Source: Ectobius pallidus
Lineage: Eukaryota > Arthropoda > Insecta > Blattodea > Ectobiidae
Direction: 5' to 3'
DNA: 64,000 nt
Assembly (NCBI GenBank): GCA_964059195.1
Contig: CAXKWD010000005.1
Span: 93,509,882-93,573,881 of the forward strand
Positions 56,231-64,000 of this stretch are shown here, piece after piece. The stretch's first letter is position 1; the number at the start of each line of letters is the position of its first letter. The translations under genes were made by a program, and so were the position numbers. A model generated the notes under the pieces. It did not search any database. It worked only from the letters and a program-made list of their open reading frames with translations, and had not been told where the DNA came from.

Positions 56231-56425
56231 AATATTTAGTATTTTGTGTTTTTGTGCCTGCCCATGTCATGATAGATCCACCTCCCTGCTGGACCATCTG
56301 GGTCTTCAAAGGTATTGTGGGTGCCACTTCTTAAAGACTTTTTTTTTCTAAGAACTGCCTCTACCTGGTGCCACCCTTATCCTCTTCGACCTGTCAATCA
56401 GTGAATAGAAAGGTACTTAGGCGTA

Positions 56426-56625
56426 TTCACACTTGTCTGTAGTCCAGTACAATGTTGCCAAATACTTCCACAGCGGCAACACTAGGGAAACCCATGCGAC
56501 TACAAGAGCACCTGTTCTTTATCGGTGTCTGTGCAGATTTTCGGATTAGGGAATAATGCTATTATATTCTTTCGTAGATAGACGATGGTTTGGGACGAGG
56601 TCTTCTTAAAATGGCACGACTCCCT
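56426..56625 (-). repeat. Interspersed repeat family D, copy 2
   Basis: Inverted copy of 21130-21362 (see there). Confidence 0.6.
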
Positions 56626-56871
56626 CCATACTCTACTCCAGCGATTGTCAGGCATTAGACAAATCCAGCACTCGTCGGTAAAGAAGAACCACTGACTCAG
56701 ATCCCATTCCAGAGATGACGCAAAACTTTCTTAGAAGCGTAAATTGCCATGCTCACTAGCTAACTGCGCAACTGCATACATATTATGTAGTCCCTATAGT
56801 GCAAAGTGTGCACTCAGCAATATACATGGTTAAAATTTTATTTTTGGAAGCTTTGTAATATAACGGTTGTA

Positions 56872-57593
56872 CAGTCAACCCTCGATATAATGCCCTCCTT
56901 TACAGTGCCACCCTCGCACTGTGCCAATATATGCAAGTGAACGGATCTTCTCCCATAAAAATTACATAATAAACCTTGTTACTGTGCCAATTAATTTAGT
57001 GCCAGAGAATAAAAGACAATAATTTTACAAAATGTAGGTTTCAGTGACTTTTCTTCAGTTGCAGAATTCTTTTAAAACTGGCGTGAATGTTAGGAAAATT
57101 ATTTTAAAAAGATAATGTACTATATTTCGAAGAAGTGAGTATAAATGTCGTGTGGTGGAACGAGGAAGCAATGTTAAGAAGTCGGACAGACAGCCAGCGT
57201 GAGGGTGGGGCAGGTATAAAGAGCCCTTCATAAAATGAGACATTCTAAACTTTCACTTCTTTTAGTCCAGTGTCCACTCAGCTGACAAACACTACGTTAA
57301 AGTTACTCGTAAGATTGTTGAAATGAAGAAAGTTGTTAAAGTTCAAGAAAATCGAGAAGTTTGTGAATATAGTGAAATATTTCCCAAGTATTTTGTGCTA
57401 AAGTTCTCTATTTGCCTTTGGTTTAATTTTTCTTTCATAATACAGTACAGTAAATTAATACAGCACTGTATTATGTCATTTTTATTTGTTAAAATAAAAG
57501 TACATTAAAATTAAATTTCGTTCTATTGCCACCCTCGCTTTATTCCACTAAATGTTAGAGAACGGATGGTGGCATTGTATCGAGGGTTGACTG
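56872..57593. mobile_element. pogo/Tigger-like non-autonomous element
   Basis: Ends CAGTCAACCCTCGATATAAT and, inverted, CAGTCAACCCTCGATACAAT, with TA outside both (56870-56871 and 57594-57595). The CAGT-CAACCCTCGATA start is typical of pogo-like elements. Inside, GCCACCCTCGC and ATGTTAGAGAACGGAT blocks are inverted near each end. 722 bp, no DDE frame. Confidence 0.88.
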
Positions 57594-57595
57594 TA

Positions 57596-58809
57596 CTAAT
57601 ATTGGATTTTAAAAATTTCACTACTCGAGGTCAATGTAGCTCTATGTCTAAGTTACCGGTACTCAACTGAAATTTCTTAGTATGGATGATTTGACTCTAC
57701 TGTTTGAGCAATCAATGTTGAATTTACGATATGCAAAAAACTCAAAAGTATTGTTATTTAGGTGTTCATCACACGTTTTAACGTTTCCGTTAATGTCGCA
57801 TCATTTTTGCTAACTCGAGCTAAACAGTCGCGAATGCATGAGATGTTGCAGACTGTAATTTTGTAAGATGTATTAGGGAGGGGGGGGAGTGAATTCGGCC
57901 ATTCAGTCTTCTACTTTTCCCCAAACGCTTCGCTAATATTATAAGAAGGCGGAAATAACTGCGAACATGTTGAAGGATGCAAAAACAGAGATGAAGATTT
58001 CAAAACATAGGCCTATATAATTTTTGTATCACTGTAATTTCATAGAAGTTTAAAGTCCTCTTTGAAAGTAATCGGGAAAAGAACCGAAGATGAGAAGAAG
58101 AGGCGAGCATCACTGAAATAAGTATCACACACTGTTTACGTTGTTAGGAATGCTGGATAGCTATTGTTGCTCTTAAGCTGAATCAGCGTGTGTTTCAGAA
58201 CCCAAGTCACGTCGGTCTTCCTCCTAGTGGCCACCGTGGTTCTAGAAAAAAAAAAGATAAAAAGAGGGCATTTAGGCCTATATTTCATCATTTCGCTAAA
58301 TTAAACTTCAGATATACTTTGTGTCCACTTTTTGTGAGAAAGTAAAATGAAAATACGAAAGTGTAGTTTGAAACACTCAATTTAAAGGAATACATTCACA
58401 CTCAACTCCTCCTGTAAGTTTATATTGTTTCAAATAAAATCAAGTCGCATCCTGAATGTTTATAAATACTAAATTGGCAAAGCCATGATCTTCCAACTAT
58501 ATTTTTAAATATATCTATTTACCTGAAATATTAATATGCCAACAATACTAATAGATTTTTAATTAAATATTTAACATTTTCAATGCTACTGACGAAATAT
58601 GTCGCCTCAAGAATTCTTTATGAGGAGAAATGTAAGTCTGATAGAGTTATGTTTTATGTAAAACTTGAGGAATTTTATTCAAGTGTAATATTTGTCATTC
58701 ACGGAAACGAGCTATTCTACTGAAATTTTCCATATTGATTTCAAATTTGGAACCCAGTGACGTTTGTATTTGATGACTGCCTTATTACCAGTGTATATAT
58801 TTAGCTTTC
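57596..58809. other. Spacer
   Basis: Nothing supportable apart from two TAGGCCTA octamers (58008 and 58273). Confidence 0.4.
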
Positions 58810-60106
58810 TAAGGGTTAATAAATTTTCTGATGGCCTGTATAGTGGTGTATAGTGTTCCTTCCTTTTCGGAACCCAAATTGCTCTTCCGGGATCTTGTCT
58901 TCAACTTCCTCAGATATTCGTGTTGTGATTAATCTTGTGAGTATTGAAACCTAGTCGATGATATAGAGAACACGCTAAGAGTCCCCCTAGGAAAATTCCA
59001 CGCAGTCTTCATAGATTTTACGAAGGCATTCGATACACTCGACAGAATCATACTCCTCATTCACAACATGCTGACAGCCAACTACATTCAGATCGCAGAC
59101 GGCGTCACCACCTCCAAGAAAATAACACAAACCAATGGCGTACTTCAGGGAGATCCCCTAAGTCCCTTGCTATTCAACGTGGCCACACACGACGTTGTAC
59201 GTACGATCAGACTAGAGGCAGAGAATGTGAAAATATACATTTAGGCTGACGACATGGTTATCGGGTCTCACTCCATAGAAGAACTTCAGAAGGCAACCAA
59301 TCAACTGGACAAGTGGGCAAAAGAAAACAAACTAGAAATCAACACAGACAAAACTGTAAAGATGACTTTCCGCAATGGAGGCCGAGAATCAGCGAAGGAC
59401 AAAATCTACCTAGGACCAGAACCCCTCAAGAGCGTAAACGCCTTCAAATACTTGGGTCTGTCACTACAAACCATAGGCAGGTCATTCAGAACGCATATAA
59501 AGTCTAGAGTAACAGCTGCCACGAAAGCCATGTTTGACATCAAAGCACTATCCAGAATCTCACTAGAAACTGCCATGGAGTTATTCGACGCAAAAATAGT
59601 CCCCATCGCCACATATGCAATAGACATAGTATGGGAAAAAACTAAGCGTTAGAGACCTAAGAACATTGGAAGCTGTCAAATCACGCTTCCTGAAAGCTGC
59701 CTTAGGAGTATCAAAGCATACAAGATCCAGACTAGTTTACGAACTTGCCAAAGAGCCTTTCTTCATGGAAGACCTACGAATGAAGTTAGCCCTACCATCC
59801 ACGGACAGCTGGAAGAGGTTGATACAAGAAAGACAAAATAAGAGAGAAGAGATCTGGCCCAGCTTCTACACGACGGAGGCCATGACGAGCAGAACATGGA
59901 CAGGAACCAACCAAGAACTCCGACGCCTGGTAAACTCGTTAGCAGTGCATGGTTACCACCATAAAATATGTAAAACTAAGAGTTATCACGACCCTGACAG
60001 CAACTGTGTATACGAACTGTGCGTTCAGCTTTGTGAGAGATATCACGTCGTCACGTGCAAACAAAGGCATAAGAACCTAGTGGAGTTTTGTAAGATGTAA
60101 GATGTT
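58810..60106 (+). pseudogene. 5'-inverted, truncated LINE
   Basis: The first part (58945 down to about 58810) reads on the minus strand: LTRLITTRISEEVEDKIPEE, QFGFRKGR, then after a shift IQAIRKFIN, the reverse transcriptase region before the catalytic core. From about 58955 the plus strand continues: DDIENTLRVPLGKFHAVFID, FTKAFDTLDR, GVLQGDPLSPLLFN, then TAG (59242-59244) in place of the tyrosine of the catalytic YADD, then ADDMVIGS. The frame runs to 59652, shifts by one A near 59637, and ends at TAA or TAG about 60100. A short in-frame deletion after TLDR is likely. The orientation switch between adjacent reverse transcriptase segments is the signature of 5' inversion by twin priming. Non-functional. 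Confidence 0.85.
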
Positions 60107-60282
60107 ATAGCTCTTAAAAACTTGTACAATTTGTGCGCATTTCTGTTTAATTAAAATAAATTTTCTGAGAATGGTACTGTATCTCATTTTCTTATGATTC
60201 TGTATCTAATGTTTGTTGCTAGCTAATTATACCATTACTTCATAATAAAATTGTTATAATACCTTTCCACTTAAACATTTCG

Positions 60283-60452
60283 GTAAAATAATTATGCTTC
60301 ATTAAAGTTACTATTTGTGTGTGTGTGCGTAAATATATACGAGTATATATATTTGTGTGTAAATAAATAAATAAATAAATATATATATATATATATATAT
60401 ATTTACATACACACAAATCGTAACTTTAATGAAGCATAAGTATTTTACAGAA
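60283..60452. repeat. Palindrome with central (TA)n/(AAAT)n
   Basis: TTATGCTTCATTAAAGTTAC on the left is answered by its complement on the right (60416-60440), continuing through ATTTGTGTGT. The centre is ATAAATAAATA and (AT)n. Likely a foldback MITE or hairpin. Confidence 0.7.
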
Positions 60453-60949
60453 AAAAATAGATATATACACTAGCTTAAAGGGCTTGGAGTCGTTCGGGTT
60501 TTGTATTTTGACATTCGAAATTAACTTACGAAGGACTTTCTATGAGGAAGAACGACTTATCACACTCAAACTATTCCCTCAGAAAACGCTTGATATAACT
60601 TTTTATGGCTCATAGAGGAAGTTGAATTTTGCACCCCATTGCTTCTACACACCATGCCTGGTAGGGGTTCAAATAAGAATAAACAGAAATTCCGGTAACG
60701 AAATTGTATTGCCTTTAAGGAATGTTTTATTTCTCACTCCCATGTTATCATACAACCGTTTCGGGGCTGAAATCAAAAAGAAATTCAATACTACTTTCCT
60801 ACTTTCCTCCCCAAAACCTGAGACATAATATTATACTGCGCGCATAGGACTAAAAATGCTCCATCCTATTTTGTCTCCTTTTACATGCGTATGCCTGTGA
60901 TAAACATCCATATTTCCAACTAAAATGATGGGTCGCGTGTTGTAAGAAT

Positions 60950-61622
60950 CAGGGCCGTAGCTAGGCGGTGGCGAGATGGGCCCCCGCCAAGGGCGCAGGT
61001 ACAGAGAGGGCGCAAAATTAACCATGAAAAATCCCGCCCTTTTTAGACTGGTGCAATTTATCAAGCAATAAAAATTCCACGTTAATGGAAGAAATCTTTC
61101 AGGTTATTAAAAATTACCGCACGTGAACTATCTGTAGTATTATGTCTATTGTCTACAAACAAAAAGCAGTCATGCAACGTTCTTTAATTAACACATGTTT
61201 TATTGACAGAGTATAACATAAATCATGAACAGTATGGAATGATATAACAATAAAAATTAAAATGTACGTTATTATTGAGATCAAAGTGGTTAAACTATTC
61301 GAAAAAAATACTTTTACCTATATTAATGTGTTAAACATTTTAGTAGGCCTCGGGCCTATTATGTAATTTACTTTTGATACTAGATTTTATTATTTAATTC
61401 TTTTTTAAGTAGTTCAATCGTCTGAAAATAAGGTTTTAGTACCTTGAAAGTCCAACACTTAGTACATTTTCAAATTGATGTTTAGGTTAATAACAGTGTT
61501 TTTATATTAAAATAATAAACATTTTTACAGAAATTTAAAACAATTGTTCAGACCCCCCAGTATTGGAGGGCGCAGATTAGTCAAACTCGCCAAGGGCGCA
61601 GAAGGACCTTGCTGCGGCCCTG
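60950..61622. mobile_element. hAT-type MITE
   Basis: Ends CAGGGCCGTAGCTAGGC and, inverted, CAGGGCCGCAGCAAGGTCC. GTAAGAAT (60942-60949) and GAAAGAAT (61623-61630) form an 8-bp duplication with one mismatch. CCAAGGGCGCAG occurs near both ends in the same orientation. 673 bp, no transposase. Confidence 0.82.
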
Positions 61623-61795
61623 GAAAGAATGATACTATTGATTTTGAAAAGGTGTTTATGAGAATAAGCAAAAAGGGCGCCTTCAAAAATAACGATACAT
61701 GACAGTGGGAGGATCCTGTGAGTTTTAAATAATTGTTTGTAGGAAACAAGGGGCTTGGAGTTTTTATAAGACAAAGATTCTGTTTAGCTTATAAG

Positions 61796-62679
61796 TAGGG
61801 ACCGGATTCTTAGGTTTTTACCTATTTTTTTCCTTACTTCCAAAACAAAAGGCGATTTTACACTTTTTCGAATCATGTCCATAGGATTCACCCACATTAA
61901 TTCTGTGGCACCTAAAAATACCTAAATGGGGTATAAAAACCTAAATGTACCTAAACGGGATATAAAACCTAAAATACCTAATTTAGGCTGCTTTTTTGTC
62001 TTTTTTGTGTGTCAGTTGATAAATCGATATTTTGCGGAGAGACAATATAGACAATATAGAGAGATTTAAAACCTAAAATACCTAATTTAGGCTACTTTTT
62101 TGTCTTTTTTGTTTGTCAGTTGATAAATCGATATTTTGCGGAGAGACAATTGTTGTCGAGTGAAATTAATAGCACCAGCGTTTCGTTCAATCCAGTGTCG
62201 TCTAGGATGACAGTATCAAGAGAGGAAGTGTAAGAGTACCGGCGTATTCCTTTTAAAATATTCGTACGAACAACTATTGCTGACGTCATGTGAGTTTGAA
62301 AGTACATTTTCTGCCTTCAAATGTATTCTAAGAGATAACAGGAAGAACTTCACAGTTGAGAATCTTGAAAGATATTTAGTGATATACTGTAACCAGGAAA
62401 TGTGAGACAATCTTATTTTCACTGCTTCTTTTGATTGTTTATGCTTTCTTTCTTCAATTGTATAATATTGTCCTAAAGCAAGTTTACACAAATTTAAGTC
62501 AATTTTGTTAAGTTAAACTTTACAAGTATTATGTATTGAATCCTATGTAGCACATTCAAATTCATTAAACCAATTGTTCTACCCGAAAACGATATTTTGG
62601 ACAAAAACCTAAAAAAAACTATTTCACCTAATGGAAAACCTAAAACAGTGTTTTTAAAAACCTAAAAATCCGGTCCCTA
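61796..62679 (+). mobile_element. hAT element with readable transposase C-terminus
   Basis: Ends TAGGGACCGGATTCTTAGGT and, inverted, TAGGGACCGGATTTTTAGGT. The target duplication CTTATAAG is perfect (61788-61795 and 62680-62687). CCTAAAA words are iterated near both ends. An internal direct duplication of about 85 bases (from 61964 and from 62068) shares ATACCTAATTTAGGCT and GATAAATCGATATTTTGCGG. 884 bp. Confidence 0.93.
62223..62405 (+). pseudogene. hAT transposase dimerisation domain (hATC) fragment
   Basis: A plus-strand frame of 60 codons ends at TGA 62403-62405. It reads KYSYEQLLLTSCEFESTFSA and FKCILRDNRKNFTVENLERY, then LVIYCNQ. The known hATC signature is 'S..E..FS..K.I...RR..l...NLe..l'; here SCEFESTFSAFK and NFTVENLE match it clearly. 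The rest of the transposase is missing, so the element depends on a full copy elsewhere. The longer minus-strand frames over it are shadows. Confidence 0.8.
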
Positions 62680-62687
62680 CTTATAAG

Positions 62688-62935
62688 GAGTCGAGGTATT
62701 TATTTCTGAAGTATTAATACCCGATATGTACCTATTATATATTTTTTTATATATTTTATTTTATTTTACCTACGTAAAACATAAAACATAAAACATACAT
62801 TCATAACTGATACCCGAATGAGCAAAACCTCGTTCTATATATATATATCATGGTCAAATATTTCCCTGTATCCAAGAGAACTTGGAATTTATCCCCTGTA
62901 AAGATCTCGCACGATATCTGTCCCGATGAGACAGT
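62688..62935. other. AT-rich spacer
   Basis: Nothing recognised. Confidence 0.4.
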
Positions 62936-62939
62936 TACT

Positions 62940-62985
62940 CGCTAGAGAGAGACATGCTATTGTGCGAGAGAGAGACATGCTATTG

Positions 62986-63025
<40 letters not shown>
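62940..63025 (+). repeat. (GA)n microsatellite with short tandem units
   Basis: GAGAGACATGCTATTGTGCGA appears twice (about 62947 and 62970), followed by about 40 bases of GA. A related GTTGTGCGAGAGAGA lies at 63060. Confidence 0.85.
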
Positions 63026-63026
<1 letters not shown>

Positions 63027-64000
63027 GCTAGGCCTTTACAAATAAAAAGGAAGGTACTGTTGTGCGAGAGAGATAGGTAGCAGGCCAATCGACGCTACAG
63101 TCCCCACGAAAACATAATGCAAAGACATAGGCAATCGGCACAGATTTCGTGCGGGAACTTTACCTGAGTACTGAGCACATTTATGAAAAATAGGAGAGTT
63201 AATCTTTAGCGAACATGAATCACGATTTCAACATTGCAATTAATACCACTGAATACACTGGTTTCATAGTCTATGAAATTGCAATATTGTTTTATTTAAG
63301 TAAGCTTACTAAACACCATACATATCATATTTGAATTTTAACAGACGGTAGAACTGAAACAATTCTCTATTGTGTGTGTATACCCCTGTTCATATATACT
63401 CTGCAAACATGAATCATGTGTATCGTTAGTAATCCCAAGAGGGAGAGAAAGTCCATATTTGATGTGTGTGGTCGAATTTCACAATTAGATATCTAAAATT
63501 GTGTCGCAACGTACAGCTCTAAATTTCGCAAATCCCTAAGATCATGGATTATTCCCTTTCCAATCTTCGACGCGATCGCATCTCTGGATTTCAATGCATA
63601 TTTTAATACTGAGGAATTTAAAATCTGAAATTAATATACAGCAGTGTACACTTACTATATTCAAAGAGTAGCAGCGACTATGTGAATCACAAATTGTATA
63701 GACTGATTTTTGAGAAGTTTTGATAAAAATAATATTTAACAAACTCTCTCACGCAGCAGGCCCGGGCTTGAACTCTGGTCGGGATACGCTAGGTTGGGCT
63801 TGTTTCCGATTTTTTTTCCGAACCTGTGAGACAAAAGCCGGGTAACTTTAGGCCCCTGTGTTCTTAGTATATTATCTTCATCCCATCCTCGCCTTGTTCA
63901 GTGTGAATGTGTGTGTGAATGGTGTTTTTTAAAACAACTTTATTGACAGCATGTCCCATTACAAATTTAGTACTACATGTCCTATTTACATTATTTATAA
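63026..64000. other. Spacer with a possible Pol III B box
   Basis: The minus strand at about 63765-63780 reads CAGAGTTCAAGCCCGG, B-box-like, with no A box placed. Otherwise nothing recognised to the end of the window. Confidence 0.3.

Noticed and set aside
62216..62491. 91-residue minus-strand frame
   Set aside because: Antisense shadow of the hATC fragment on the plus strand.

Overview
The window is AT-rich, intron-scale eukaryotic DNA with very little unique coding sequence and a dense load of transposable elements. The element mix points to an insect with a large genome: hAT, Tc1/mariner and pogo-like DNA elements, Helitrons, 5'-truncated non-LTR retrotransposons, tRNA-derived SINEs, and long AAT/ATT microsatellites. 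My best guess is a cockroach or termite (Blattodea, Periplaneta-like). This rests on the look of the repeats and is not proven. There are no operons, bacterial signals, CRISPR arrays or rRNA genes.

Layout. 0-7 kb: mostly unassigned AT-rich DNA, with one GC-richer open frame (758-1003) and an unrecognised element at about 3.4-4.5 kb bounded by inverted iterated motifs. 7-12.5 kb: a small TA-flanked MITE, SINE pieces and a hAT MITE with a perfect target duplication. 12.5-17 kb: the only plausible host gene, two minus-strand exons that resemble the TMEM72 family of four-pass membrane proteins. 17-22 kb: microsatellites and a Tc1/mariner-type MITE. 22.5-26.2 kb: one minus-strand LINE split by a second, plus-strand LINE. 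26.5-30.8 kb: a MITE, a 3-kb nested inverted repeat and a SINE. 32-33.6 kb: a decayed hAT transposon that carries a palindrome made of two tRNA-like arms. 35.5-42.5 kb: two copies of one hAT family in opposite orientation. 47.4-48.2 kb: a mariner-like element with 44-bp inverted ends and a gutted transposase. 48.5-52.6 kb: a run of four Helitrons, the last interrupted by a MITE. 52.9-62.7 kb: further hAT MITEs, a pogo-like element, a 5'-inverted LINE, and a hAT whose transposase C-terminus is still readable. The remainder is microsatellite and AT-rich spacer.

Several insertions can be dated relative to one another because this window also holds paralogous empty copies: the hAT at 35684 against the empty repeat at 55070, and the MITE at 51882 against the sister Helitrons. 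The octamer TAGGCCTA occurs 20 times that I can count, far above composition. No gene in the window appears functionally linked to another; the story is layered mobile-element activity around one probable host gene. All boundaries and alignments were made by eye.
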